Shown here: positions 24,154 through 35,963 of the stretch, one piece after another
Layout: each line of letters begins with the position of its first letter
Numbering within the stretch: the stretch's first letter is position 1
NCBI GenBank assembly: GCA_951394405.1
Contig: OX596337.1
Span: 4,588,001-4,652,000, forward strand
DNA: 64,000 nt
Reading direction: 5' to 3'
Origin: Coprinellus micaceus
Taxonomy: Eukaryota > Basidiomycota > Agaricomycetes > Agaricales > Psathyrellaceae
Program-made: the position numbers and the translations under genes
The notes under the pieces: generated by a model
Database searches by the model: none
Seen by the model: only the letters and a program-made list of their open reading frames with translations
Told to the model about the DNA's origin: nothing

Positions 24154-25348
24154 GCTGCTGACTTGGTGGGCCGACGTCGAGCAATCTAAGCAAGGCGTCC
24201 TAGAGCCCCTTCAAAGTGTTGGTGAATGCAGAAAGAGGGGCGCCTTGCTCTCCTCTCACTATGCCTTATAGCGGAGATGGAAATGGAGTGGCACGCGTCG
24301 CAAACACCACACACCAAATCGTTGTTCCCGTTGACCTCTTTCCTAAAGGGGGGGGGCGCTGAGTTGGTTGCACGTGATGGTTACAGCAGCTTCCTTTCTC
24401 TCCAGACGCGACGATCGGCAGGTAGTTATATGCCAGATTGTGCATGTGACATCGATTCCCAGACACGCACTGGGCAGCCGCGTTTACGGCCTGTGCCCTC
24501 GCCTCCGACAGGGGATTTCATAAAATCGAACGGGGTATTGGGCGGTTCCTGCTACATACACTCATGCAACAGTAGTTTTGTGGATAATGTTGTCCTCTAT
24601 GACTTATGTGTGTATCATAGTAAACAAGAACTGAGAACAATTCGGGGCGTGCTTCCTCTCGAGTGACCATGCAGATCAATCCGCACTTAAGCACAGAGGT
24701 CCTAAATCGATTCATTTAGCACATAATCGAAGCCAACTGGTAGCAACCCACATTTAAAAGATTATGTGTATCAGACATAAATTCTATTGGAAAGCTCTAT
24801 CAAATTTCGAGCTGCGTCGTCTTCGCGTCGCGTCTGGGATTCGAGGACAGGGGCATCTTACCCAATTTGGATAGGTTCGGCAATCGCCGCGGCGGTGCCG
24901 AATTGGCGGCATGTGCTGACGTCGAGGGTTGGCCAGAACCACGACATCCACGACGCCATACGGCCGAAGTCGTATCACGGTAGCAAGTCTAATCCTTGCT
25001 TTCCCATGTATTCAGACAAAGGTGAGCGTCGGCCCTAGGAACCCATATAATCCATCACCCTGACTCCATCTGCAGTCTAGCCTATCAGTGTCTCCTGGAG
25101 TGGAGCGCGCAGCTAGATGCATAACCCTAGCTTCTTTGCTACGCTCCTCTCTCTCTCGCCATTGGGGGTGTGTCCCGCAGCGTCGCTGTGTTACGCGTAG
25201 CGCGTGGTGATATATCCGACGGCATCAAATTAAACAAAGCGCACAAAGGCCAAAGGCCATAGCAAGGGAGGGCCACAAAACCCTTTAGTCGTGGTAGACC
25301 AAGCGATCCTCACTCTTGCCACACGGCTCTCCCCTATTCCTGTCCCCG
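24154..25348. other. intergenic region, divergent promoters
   Basis: It separates two head-to-head zinc-finger-like genes. TATAAGG on the - strand near 24264-24270 fits the left gene. No other coding signal was supported in this 1.2 kb. Confidence 0.5.
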
Positions 25349-27025
25349 ATGTACCCTCCACCCTCAGCGGAAGACCTCCACATGCTCCGACAGCTCCGAG
25401 ATCGGCGGCGTCTGAAGCGGGAAGTGGAACAGAGCGACGACGAGCGCGACGTGAAAGAGGTTGCAGACTTCCTAAGTGCGGTGGTCGACACGCCATTCAA
25501 GCCAATCCATCCTGATGCCACTGACACGAGGGATATGGAGGCAAGTCGATCCATTAGGGGTAATGAGAAGGAGAAGGAGAATGGGGTCCCGATTGTCCGC
25601 TTGGGCGATGAGCACTGGATGACAGGGTCGAGAGATTCGAGGAGGAAGAGGGCCCTATGTGAGGTAGAGGGGAGTACCAACGATCCGAATAAGGCTGTAA
25701 GCCGTGTTTCCCCTCTTCTCATGGATTGAAGCTAATCATACCCCTGGTTTAGGCGCGTACTCGTAAGGACTCGACTGCTGGGAAGTTGAGAGCCAACGCG
25801 CTCGAGCCTGAGGCTATCGACTCGTTTCATTCTATCCTCGCTCGCCACTCGGCAGACCGCGACGCGTTCGACGCGTTCAAGTCTACGATATCGCGACCCC
25901 TTTTTGTTGACCTAGGCGACTTCGTGAACTTGCCGTCGGACGAAGAGGGCGACCCCTTCACCCATTGCGTAAGTACATCGCCACTTGAGCCTCTCTGAGT
26001 ACACTAGTCTCATCCCTACCTCCGTATAGAGCGCTCCCCCATACGCTCCCGCAAAGGAGGTTGACGCGGAAGTCTCAGAAGACGACGCATTGTGCCGTGC
26101 CGCCGACGCCCTCACTAGTCTTGCAAGCGACCTCGTCAGTGACGGAGTCGACGACGCTGTCCTTTCCCATGAGAAATCCGGCTTTGAAGGGTGTATGGCT
26201 TTCGACGTCAGTCTTTCTTCGTCTCCTACGCCCCTTCCTCACTGATCCGTCCTTTCCTAGGCCGAGTCTTGCATGCTTGGAGACTCACTGACACCCTCAG
26301 AGCGTGAAAGCTTGACTAGATTCATCAACGAGTCCCTCGATGGTGACATCGAATGGATGCCCTTCCAGCCCATTGCCGAATCTTCGACGTACAGGGCGTT
26401 CGACGGCGCTGGATTAGAGGCGTCGGACGACGACGCCTCGTCCGCCCCGATTTCGTCTCCCTTCGAGAAGATCAGCGTCTCGACCGCCGCCACGACTCCA
26501 TCCTCGATCCTTCGTCGAGTAAGTGTAACCGGTCTTCTCATCGGATGAAGACCAACACGTTTTGCTCAGAGAAACGCCCCTCCGACCCCTATCTCAGAGA
26601 GAAAGCATGTTCGCTTTTCAAAGAAGAACATCCGGGCGACCTGTAGCACGGCGGGCGATTCACCCTCCCTAATCGTCTCAGATCGACCAGCTATTGCATC
26701 CCAGTCGACGTCTACCTCTTCGACTTCATCTCCCGGAACTCTATCATCAGCACCCATCACAAGAGCCACCCTTCGACGAGCTCAAGAAGCACGTCAAGCC
26801 CGCATCGAGGTGCTTAAGTCATCCAAGTTTTGTAAGATAATCGACGAGTACACTGTCCGGTGCCAATTGTGTAAGTTGAACATTGGTTTGGGGGTGGATC
26901 AGGTGTACGATGTGAGAGCCTGGAAGAAACACCAGGTGGAGGAGGAGCATACGATGATGGAGAGAGATCGGGAGGAGAGGAGGGAAGAGAGGAGAAGGAA
27001 CAAGAGGCAAGAGAAGGCGATCTGA
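25349..27025 (+). CDS. putative zinc-finger protein, one C-terminal C2HH finger
   Basis: Exons 25349-25696, 25753-25968, 26030-26206, 26261-26518 and 26570-27025 give 484 residues; introns are 51-61 nt and all in phase 0. The ATG at 25349 is the first in-frame start of exon 1. The first four exons encode acidic, Asp/Ser/Arg-rich sequence. In the last exon a Ser/Thr-rich linker leads to a helix-like stretch (RRAQEARQARIEVL) and the finger C-x2-C-x19-H-x5-H (CQLC ... WKKHQVEEEH), then a highly charged Arg/Glu tail. The donor of intron 3 is gtcagt, weaker than the rest. It is divergent from the two-finger gene on its left and convergent with the isochorismatase-family gene. The shared finger and phase-0 introns point to common ancestry with its neighbours. 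Confidence 0.75.
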
Positions 27026-27147
27026 GTCCATGGACGGGGAAAGTGTGGTGCGCTGATTCATCGAGGTTTTATTGAGGAGGTTCGTCGACTGTGTACATTA
27101 TTAAACAGATACATACCAATTCATCTATCTCTCCTTCACCCCGAGTG

Positions 27148-27907
27148 TCAAGCGTTGGACGCTGCAGCATGCACCCGAGCCAAGTTCCCGTAGCTCGGAT
27201 AGTACTTGCTGAAGTAGGGAAGCATCTCTACAAATCCTGGAGTGGAACGCCAATCCCTCATGAGATCGCTCGCAATGGTGAACGCGGATAGAACGTGGAT
27301 CCCCGCTTGACGCATCTGCTCATTTGCAAGGTCCGCGTTCGATTTGGAGAAGGCACCAGACGCGTCCGCATTGGCGAAGACAGTGTACCCTTCAGCGTTG
27401 AGTGAAAGAGCGGCGAATGTAGTGCAAACCTACAGACGTATTGTGGGGCTGGGATCAGAGTGTGTACACTTGACGTCTGATTCTGAGCGCACATACATCG
27501 GTGGTAATCCCAGCAACAATAACCTGCTTCTTTCCGGTCGCCTTCACAGCTTCCTTGAATTCCGCGCTATCCCATGCGTTGACCTCTCCCTGCCTCCTGA
27601 CCACCGTCGCGTTTGGCAACATCGTGAGGATCTCCTCGGGTATCTTGCCATTGGGACCATCTTCAGCAGAGCTGGTGATAACGGTGGGGAGGTCGAAGAT
27701 CTTGGCGAGCTCTGCATGGCCGAGAACGTTATTCCAGAATTCGACTGGGGACTGATCGCGGACGATGGTGAAGAGGCCGAGTTGGTGGTCTATGATGAGG
27801 AGAGCTGCGTCGTTCTTGTCGATGCGGACCCAGGGCGTGCCTGGCTGTGCAAGGGCAAGGCCGTTAAGGCAAGCAATAATAGAGGTAAGGACCGAAAAGA
27901 GTTGCAT
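27148..27907 (-). CDS. secreted isochorismatase-family (cysteine) hydrolase
   Basis: Exons 27907-27497 and 27429-27148; 230 residues with one phase-0 intron of 67 nt. The first 20 residues are a clear signal peptide (hydrophobic core, ending LALAQP). The mature part has the isochorismatase-like fold signature: LLIIDHQ with the catalytic Asp near residue 40, RRQGEVNAW, and the nucleophile region GITTDVC with Cys at about residue 138, then TTFAALSLNAEGY. It resembles YcaC-type hydrolases of amides or esters rather than true isochorismatase, which would fit extracellular scavenging; the substrate is unknown. TATAAA lies only about 40 bp upstream of the ATG. It sits inside the zinc-finger cluster with no obvious functional link. 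Confidence 0.87.
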
Positions 27908-29996
27908 AGTGGGCGAAAATGTGAAAGATATCGGGCACCCCGCGTTTTATATCGCTTGGCTGCGCCGAATCCCGATCGGAGGTCAGCATAGTTACTCCGC
28001 GTCTTCCTTGAGCATCCCACATGGCTAACGTGTGGGCGTTCTGCCAAGGCAGATGCGCTTACGGGTTAGTGGGTGCGCACCAGCGCAGGCGCGTACACCA
28101 CCCAGCATAAGGTAGTAAAACACACACGAAGAGCCAAATTTTCTACGATCGAATGTTCCTGTGCTTCTCAAGCGCCTGCTTCGGTGGGTTTAGTTGATAG
28201 AATCGGAGTTGGTGCGCTCCTATCGCGGTTACGAATCAGGATTCAGGGTATTTCCACCGTAAAACCCGATGATTTCCCCCAAGCACCAGACTTACAGGAA
28301 ACTAGGGCTCAGCTGCCGTTCGTATACATGTTTTTGAACGAGAGTCTCTTCCAGGGTTGTGCGATAGCTGAAGCACGAGGGAACCAGAGCGGGCGCCAGG
28401 AGGGCGCCTATTGGGAATCGGTCGTTGATCCGTTGGACGGCGATTGCCGAATACGGGAAGGGTTGCGTCATCGACAGACCCCTTCCTCGTCACCACCTTG
28501 ACGATGGGCGGTCGAACTAGTTCCTCGTTCCCAGTCGCTCATTCCACCACTTGCTACTCCCTATCTGAGATGTATTTCGTCTACCTCACCACAGCTCTGC
28601 CAAAGAATAAGGGCAGAATCATGCTTCTCCATGTTTGACCTAGGCGGGGCGCCATCACGAGGGAGTGCAAGGAGTGGTGAAGAGACATCGACTGGGCGAG
28701 TGCCAGTGAGTTCTGCCCTACTCCGCCCATCTGCTCCCTCTGCCGTGGCTCGTTACTGGCGTCGGGTTTATACTATCCAGCATTGTGCATCTGGATCACA
28801 GTGGTCTGAGTTTCCAAATTTCACGGAAATTCGTATGCGGACATTCTTTCCATCGCCATCTTCTCGTCACTAAAGTACTCCCAGAGATTTAGGACGATGA
28901 ATTATGTGTCTATTACTGAGAGCACACTCCATCGTTAAATACTGGAAGTTGGGTAGCCCTCAACTACCACTCCGCATCCATAGGAGCCGGGAGGGTACTC
29001 GTTTAAGTGAACATTGGCCAGGGTAGCGTCGCATCACCTCTGGGTTGCCACTTATCACTAGAGGGCAGGCTTCGGGGCTGGAAACCAGTCTTAAAAGTGA
29101 CCCTTTCATCGGCTACTCACACATTCTGAGCAGGGAGAGCCAGGATGGAATTTCGTTGGGTCGTCGACCACACTACTGACTACCACTCATTGGAGCCACA
29201 TTTTCGACGAGACATGGAGTATGTTTCGTGAGTATCTGTTCTACGGCGTTCTCCGTTGTGGGCGATATACAGTCTACTTAGACTTCCCGGTGCAATGTCC
29301 TGGTCACCATCCACCGATGGTGTTCGGTGACATTGCGGATTTCTGCACCCACTGGACTCAAGCGCAGGGGAGTTGTGCTGGTTTGGGGGTAGCTCTTTTT
29401 CGCGTTCTTCAGGCACGGCGGGCTGTTAGTTTCCTGCATTGTCGATCCGGTGCTTCTCGCATCCGCGTTGCCTTCTGGGAACTGAAAGGTGACTACTGAC
29501 TTCAAAATGTACTCCCCGTGGACAACCCCACGCAATTGAGGATATGCTCGCGGTGTATCATCGAGGGACACCCTTGAAGGCCCTCCCATCGTACTCTGGC
29601 ACCGTACGCCTTGGAGAAACGGAGAGCCAGCAGTGCCTGGGGTCGGTCAATTCAACCAGTATTCATGCCCAGAACTTCCGAGTCATTGTTGGCCCGGGGG
29701 AAATGCGGGTCAGTTACTTCATTCACGATCATCTGACTTATGCTCGTTTAGGATGTGGTCATGTGGACGGGTCGCAACAAAGGAAGGGATGGCTCGCTCC
29801 AAAAGGGTTCCTCACGTGCCCCGGGAGTCGCCAGCTCCTTTGTCTCCAGGTCCCCAGGTCACCGGCTTTCTAAATTGGGAAGCACTCCCGCCGTATTTGA
29901 ACCAAAGAAGGTTGTTTCTTTCCACTTCCTTCCCCCACCCTATCCATCTTGCGACCGTGTTCGTTACGGACCCCGCCCCCAGCCCTCAGAGTGACA
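27908..29996. other. intergenic region, about 2.1 kb
   Basis: Contains the hydrolase promoter (TATAAA on the - strand at 27946-27951) and the region upstream of the next zinc-finger gene. Scattered short frames lack domains, splice partners or coding-like composition. Confidence 0.45.
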
Positions 29997-31547
29997 ATGG
30001 TCAACACGCGTAGCAGGTCGAACAATGGTAAGAGGACAGTAGGTGATCCTATGCCCTCAACTGTTGTCCTCGAGAATAAGGTGAATGTGCAGACGCCATC
30101 CATCCTGGTACGCAGCCTCTCCGAATTCCTACGCAGCCTCAGATTGGGTTTCTGACTTCTCGCTCCCATTAGGGTGAGCTGAACATCCCGGAAGTCAATA
30201 TTCTGCAAGGCAACGTCCCTGGCGAGGCTCCTTATTCTACCGCGGGATCGAAGGAAGACGTGGTGTCCGAGAAGGAGAACGTTGAGCCTGAAGGACACGC
30301 GACTCGTCCTGCCATTGTTGCCAAGAAACGTTCCAAGAGGAAGGAATTCACTAATATCCCAGCCCGGTGCTCCGCGAGGCTCAATGGAAAGCAGGAGGCG
30401 CTCGCGAAGAAAGGTATGCCCCAGAAAGGGCCGTCCCCGACCAAAAGGGGCGCCTTTAAAGTGATCTCGAATCCTGCCCAAATAGCGGCGCTGGGTGATC
30501 CCAAGGAACGAGGCGGGTCCGAGCGGAGGAAGAGAGCGAGATCGGTAACCGCGCAAGACGGGCCCGCAGCCGAGGTGCGTTACTTTCAAAAACGCATTTC
30601 GACGTCCGTCGTACTGATAAAATTCTTAAAATTCTCAGACCCAGCAGAAGAGAGCCAGGACCACCTGGAGGACTTTTGACGAGGTGAAAATAGAGGACTC
30701 GTCGCTCAGGACGGATTTGAACGAGGAAGGCGAAATATTCACGTTTGAGGTATACAACAGTGTTCCCCCAATCATGCTTTTAGATACTAACAACACTTTC
30801 CAGGATATCCTATCCAGTACCCCTCGTGAACGCCCTATAGAACCAAGGTCGCGTGATGAAGCTACACCTGGCGGGTCCGACATAGCCGTGGCCTCTACTC
30901 CCTCGGCGAACGTTCCTCCGTTCGCCAGCTCACCTATGATCGAGAAGAAGGCGTGCAAAGGTCTCCAGAAGCCCTGCTCCACTTGTGCCCTCGAGCCGCT
31001 TCCCGCGTATCGAACTCTGGCCGACGCTCACCGCAAATCTCAGGTTGGCAAGAGAACCGAGCTCGAGCCTGCCAATCCGAGGGATTACTGCGGCATTCTC
31101 TCACCTCGCTATTTCTACTGCGTCCTATGCCAGGACGAGTTCGACTTCAGACACGACGAAGAATTACCTGACTACGATACCAAGGCGTACGACCGGCACG
31201 CCAGGAGCCGTGAGCACCGGAATCGGGTCAAGTGTGCTGGCTCTGCCGGTCCCCCACCCATCAGGACCGCCATTCCCAAGGCCGGAGACTTGCATAAATT
31301 TGGGAGTGCTGCGACCGGCAATGGTATGCGGACCAGTTCTAGGAATTTCATGCAAGAGATCGAAGTGGCATTCAACAGTGTCAAGGAGCACAAGTGGTGC
31401 CTGGTGGTGGAGGGCAACCTGGTGAAATGTGTTTTGTGTCGAGACGACTTCATCATCACTGGTACCGATGTGGAAATTTGGGTTGAACATCTGGGATCCG
31501 TCAAGCATCTGCAGAAAGAGAGAATATCAGCGGGCGAGATGGTGTGA
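29997..31547 (+). CDS. putative zinc-finger protein with two C2HH fingers
   Basis: Exons 29997-30107, 30173-30574, 30639-30749 and 30804-31547; 455 residues, introns 54-65 nt, all phase 0. The N-terminal half is basic and low-complexity (MVNTRSRSNN, then KKRSKRKEF and RRKRARS, all nuclear-localisation-like). Two fingers lie in the last exon: C-x2-C-x22-H-x5-H (CVLC ... YDRHARSREH) and, at the C-terminus, C-x2-C-x16-H-x5-H (CVLCRDDF ... WVEHLGSVKH). The second is preceded by W-C-L-V-V-E-G-N-L-V-K, comparable with IIDEYTVR and IIDGSRVR just before the fingers of the neighbouring genes. It therefore belongs to the same local family. Nuclear nucleic-acid binding is inferred; no target can be deduced. 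Confidence 0.75.
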
Positions 31548-32083
31548 GCCAGTGCAACAATCTCCTAGGGCCGACCCGCCAACACGAGTTAGTCACAGCG
31601 GACCGGAGGCCATTATTGACGACAAAGGTGCTGATTTATATTAGATTTATTTCCGTTTCTTTCTATCCTATAGATGTGGTTCTGATCCTCTTATGTATAC
31701 TACGTCTATGCTTCACATCTATCTTCTATGGATGACCATGCTATATACACCCATCCTCCAAATCCTCGACCATCGCATCGCGAAACCGACAGTTCTGGCA
31801 TGTTGTGGGTACTCCTTGTGCTTCACCCGGGGAGGAGGGTTACTCTTGATTCGAGGCACCGTTTTCAACACCTTTGACAAAGGACAAAGCTGGGCAAGTT
31901 CGCTTTGATCATAATTCAGTGCACTACACTGCGACTTGGCTTTGCTCTGGCCGTTGACCTCAGTGCTTTGGTTTTCCCTCGCTTTGATCAATGTTTCGAG
32001 CTCTGATAAAAGGCGGGACGTACAACCTCTAAGGGCATCGTTAGTCTTCACTCTACTCGCCCCCAACCACCCAGCTAAACGCC
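31548..32083. other. intergenic region
   Basis: AT-richer spacer with the 3' flank of one zinc-finger gene and the upstream region of the next small gene; nothing else recognised. Confidence 0.5.
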
Positions 32084-32512
32084 ATGGATGCACTTGCCGA
32101 AGCCGCCGAGCTCAAACGCGCCGCAGATATGATCGTCGCACTCTGTAACAATCACCGGCTCGGTCCACAATTATCGCCCGACAGACGTGGCACTGTTTCT
32201 AACACCACTATTCCGGTTAAGCTGGGGGATAACTCTACCCCACTCACTCTATCGGCTCGAGAGGAACCTATATCTCAAGGCTGGAAGTGTATCGTGCCTG
32301 CCTGCACCAAAGTGTTCGCGACCGAGTATGTCATGGAGGCACATTCTCTCAACTGTATCATATGCCCACGGTGCGGGCACTCCGCCAAGAGGCGCCAGCT
32401 CCTCATATATCAGCACCTTCTTCAGCCAGGCCACGAGGAATGCCGTCTTTCTGAGAGGAGCCGCCTGGTGAAACTCAACGCCTTCAAGAATGAGATCGCG
32501 ACGTTCAACTGA
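32084..32512 (+). CDS. small Cys/His-rich zinc-finger-like protein
   Basis: Intronless, 142 residues. A C2HC-like module (CIVPAC ... EAHSLNC) at about residues 68-90 is followed by C-x2-C-x13-H-x5-H (CPRCGHSAKRRQ ... HLLQPGH) at about 94-117. The first CIVPAC has the same C-x4-C form as the single-exon gene at 11.9 kb; the second has the H-x5-H ending shared by the cluster. The N-terminus starts with an amphipathic helix-like segment (ALAEAAELKRAADMI). It lies 540 bp after the two-finger gene, same strand. It is either a compact member of the family or a derived fragment that stayed open; expression data would decide. Confidence 0.62.
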   Translation: MDALAEAAELKRAADMIVALCNNHRLGPQLSPDRRGTVSNTTIPVKLGDNSTPLTLSAREEPISQGWKCIVPACTKVFATEYVMEAHSLNCIICPRCGHSAKRRQLLIYQHLLQPGHEECRLSERSRLVKLNAFKNEIATFN

Positions 32513-34046
32513 CCATTCTCGATTGCGGAGGAATCGAACGTTTGCGGCTGATGCCGTTATTCCTCACCCTTTCCTTGCCTCTCTTATCATATTTATTTAC
32601 TGTACATATCTCATGCACGCCGACCACTTACCGCAACACCTTCCATCTGTGACTGTGACTCGATGAGATCCATTCCCAACCGCATCGCTTGCTCTCAAAC
32701 ACGCGCAAGGTCAGGTCAAGCTGCCTCTCAGGGAGCGTACGGACTACCGACGGAGTGCAATTTTCTGCTCATATGAGGAGCTCTTTGTCCCTTCCCAGTT
32801 GGACGAGTCGTTTCGCCTCTGTGGGCCGAGTCCTTGGTTTCTAGGGCCGGTCGAAGGTCGGGTCATTGAGCCTTGCGTGCGTGAGTAACCGTTAGTTGTA
32901 CCTCTGGAATTTTTTCTGCCTCTCTCTGTTGCTCTTTGTGCAAATACCCTGGTATCTCATTTTGGATAGAACCTCGTCCTCCGTCGACTGTGGGCTTGGC
33001 TCACAGTGTCACAGTCGCGATGCCGTCTGCCGCATCACGGCCCCGAGTCTTGTGATCGGATGGTCCGTGCGTCATCGCCCTTTCTTCCTTCCTCCATCAT
33101 GGTCCTGAACTGGGGTAGACCCCTCATGCTTGGTTTTGACCGCTCAGCATCTCAGACATCAGCTTGGTCCTCAATAAATTGTCTTTGTCGTGCTAGACAA
33201 CACGGAACCGTCTTGCGTATAGGAATTCAAGGAGCTATGAGTAAAGTGGTACGTGAAGAGATTGGTATATTACGATGAGCCGAAACTGAAGGCATACAAG
33301 TGTCTCATCTACTGAAGTCACATTCCCTGGAGAAATAGGCGCTCGTTGTCCACTCAGCCTGGATTTTCCATTACCTTCGGTCCCCACACTCGCGGTTTGT
33401 CGACAAGAACGTTCTCGATTACGTGGGGCCTGGCTCGGGGTTACGAAAAGCCCGAGCCTCACAAAGCCAGGCCCAAGCCCGGGCTTTCGAGCCAAACCCG
33501 AGCCCTCCCATCACTAAATTTACGTCGGATTGGCCGTCACCTCCTGTGCCATTGGCTCAAGCAAATCCGCCCTTTTCTTCTCTCTGATCCCTTTCGGTTC
33601 TTCAGGCCATGCATAACGAGAGTTCTCTCACACAGCGTTCTCCGTTCTAAGCTATTCCTACTGTTCAGTAACATGTCTCCCCGACTCTTCTTGCACCCAG
33701 CTTCTGAGAACCGCCTGGCACCTATAACGTGCTCGAACTTGGCTCGGCGAGACTCGAGTGTAATAGTCTGGTTACGGCTTCTACAACGGCCGGCAGGAGA
33801 AGATGCTGCATGTTCTCTCCGCGTGGGTCGACGATGGAGTCGCCCCTTCTCACTGGTGGCTGTATCGAATCTCGACTAATAGGAAGAAATTCGGGCTTCC
33901 CTTCTACTGTCTGTATCATCTTGCAGTGTCCCAGGTCCGCGCCCTAACGTCAATTTCATTGTCATCCCGAATGTAAAGACAGGTCCCAAAAGTCCCAAAG
34001 ATACCGAAAACGATTCCATGTACGTCCACTCCCATCCTCCACAACC
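32513..34046. other. intergenic region with GC-rich hairpin repeat
   Basis: About 1.5 kb without a supported gene. The stretch 33426-33510 is rich in GCCCGAGCC/GGGCTCGG and self-complementary (separate entry). Confidence 0.5.
33426..33510. repeat. self-complementary GCCCGAGCC-rich repeat
   Basis: GGGCCTGGCT (33426-33435) is the reverse complement of AGCCAGGCCC (33465-33474), and GGCTCGGG (33432-33439) of CCCGAGCC (33451-33458); more CCCGAGCC-like units follow. It can fold into a strong hairpin. Such GC-rich tracts often mark ends of fungal transposable elements, but no element was identified here. Confidence 0.5.
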
Positions 34047-34720
34047 CTAAAGCAACGCGGCCAGCGCAACCAAACCTACAATCAACGAACCTCCGACAAC
34101 TTTTCCATTACTCGTTGCGGCGTTCTTCGATCCCTCCCCTGTGGTCGTTGAGCCCGAGCTTCCCGAACTGCCCGATCCACCGGACGACGAGGTTCCAGAG
34201 GAGGAGCCTCCGGATAGGGAGATACCAGCTGCGGTACAGCCATCAAGGAAAGCTACGACACGGTTAGGATTAGTCCCCTCGCCTTGGAAGTGATCGCGGA
34301 AACGAATAGCACTCGCCCTTTTTCGTCTGCTCGCCCTGGATCTTGAGACCGTCGATTGTCGTCGCGGCCATCCCACCGGTCACGCTGGTGCCGCCAGTAA
34401 GAACGCTATTCGCTGCCTCGTTGATCTCGATTTCTTGAATGAGGCATGCGAAGCAGGTGTCGATGGCCATGAGGTTATCGACGCTGCAGACACATTTCTC
34501 GTAGTTGCCGCTTGACTGGCACTGCTGGTCCACACTGGTGACTGCACCGCAAGTTGAATCGCAAGCACCACGCTTAGAGAGGGTGGGGACGGTGTCAAAT
34601 AGGGATAGGTTTGCCGACACTGAGAAACGTCAGCCTGGCATCTCGACAGGAAGCGAGATCTATGATACCTTCAAGGGAAGCAAGGAGGGCGACGAGCCAT
34701 GCAGACTTTAAGTAACGCAT
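34047..34720 (-). CDS. GPI-anchored Cys-rich cell-surface protein
   Basis: Exons 34720-34669, 34619-34317 and 34252-34047; 186 residues. It starts with a signal peptide (MRYLKSAWLVALLASLEG). The middle has about eight cysteines arranged as CDSTC, then QQC, then KCVCSVD, then DTCFACL. The C-terminal part is a Ser/Gly/Thr-rich stalk ending in small residues and a hydrophobic tail (GGSLIVGLVALAALL), as in GPI-anchored proteins. The second intron (34316-34253, 64 nt) has no usable GT donor in the needed phase; a GC donor (G|GCGAGT) with CTAATC/CTAACC branch-like sequence and GTAG acceptor restores the frame exactly. Role unknown; a wall or membrane surface protein is inferred. Confidence 0.72.
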
Positions 34721-35963
34721 TGTAATGGTCGTCTGGAGGTGGGACGTGGTGGGTTGGGAGAGCAAGGAAGGAGGGAAAGTTGTCGATTCAGGCACCAGGG
34801 CTCGTTACCTTAAGTTCGAAAAATGTGTGCGGGGTTTGTTCCGCCTCGAGGAGTGATGTCCGAGCAATCTCCCTGTCTCCCGCGACAAGCGCGTAGAAGC
34901 TTGGCAGAGACCTATGTAGGAATTGCTTGGCAGTGATTAGCGCCCACCGGCTGGGAGGGGTTAGCAACAGCGCGGCGTTCTCACCACGTTTCGACTGCCG
35001 TTCTGTGAATACACAAGTTAGACTGTAGGAATATTTTACAAAGGCCTGCGGGGGCAAAAAATACGAGACTGCGCGGAGGCGAGTGTTTGTGCGTAGAGTA
35101 TACAGAGTAGGGTTTCGTGAGGCGATGGAGTGGTAACAATCTCCACCGTGCAGGCAATTGAACTGCTAGGCAGGTTAACCCCGGCTGGAGACTATCCACA
35201 ACGAGTTCAGTGCGGGCGGAGTTCTAGCGTTTCTTTCGTTACACCATCTGGCGCTCGACATACTGAATACAGTCGTGATGAAAAATTTCCAAGGTGACGG
35301 TTGGCGAGGTTGTAGACGAGGGTATCGTCGTACTTAACCCTCTCACAAAAGATTACTAGGCTGAATCACTCGTGATCAGGCAACGTTCATTCCGACAACG
35401 AACCATCGATGTTTCATCGATTGAAACCCTTGGGAACCGTGTCCAAGTCGAGGGCGACCGGATACTCGGGACACCGTTCAAAGATTACGAAGTGCACAGG
35501 CGTCAAGTCCTGTACAACCTCGATAACAGCGAGATGCCTACCCCGGGAAGAATACGGAGTACCCAGTGAGAATTTCCTCCTCAAAACGGTGCAATGCGCT
35601 GCTGTGCCGTGAAAGGCGCGAACGACAAACGACACGCGGCGCACGGCAGGCAAAGGTGACTTCCTCTCCCAAGTTGCCCAAAGTGGTTGAGTGCGGAGTG
35701 CGTGGGTCAGCCTCGGGCCTTGTTTCGGTGGTATGAGTACCTGTTGTGGACAGTCTAGGTCGCCGGGCGCTTCGAGTCCGACACATGATCCTACCTACCT
35801 CCACTCCGCTTCACCGACTTCTCCCAGCCTGGGGTCTAATTATAGACGTGCGTTCCCTATCATGGGTCAGTACGAAAGCAGTGTCTCGAAACTTGGCCAA
35901 TGCAGTGGAGAATGTGATATATATCTCGGGCTATGCAACAAACAACCGGTATCGAGACTCCAG
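34721..35963. other. intergenic region
   Basis: Upstream of the GPI-anchored protein gene and 3' flank of the secreted protein gene. Nothing further recognised in 1.2 kb. Confidence 0.45.
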
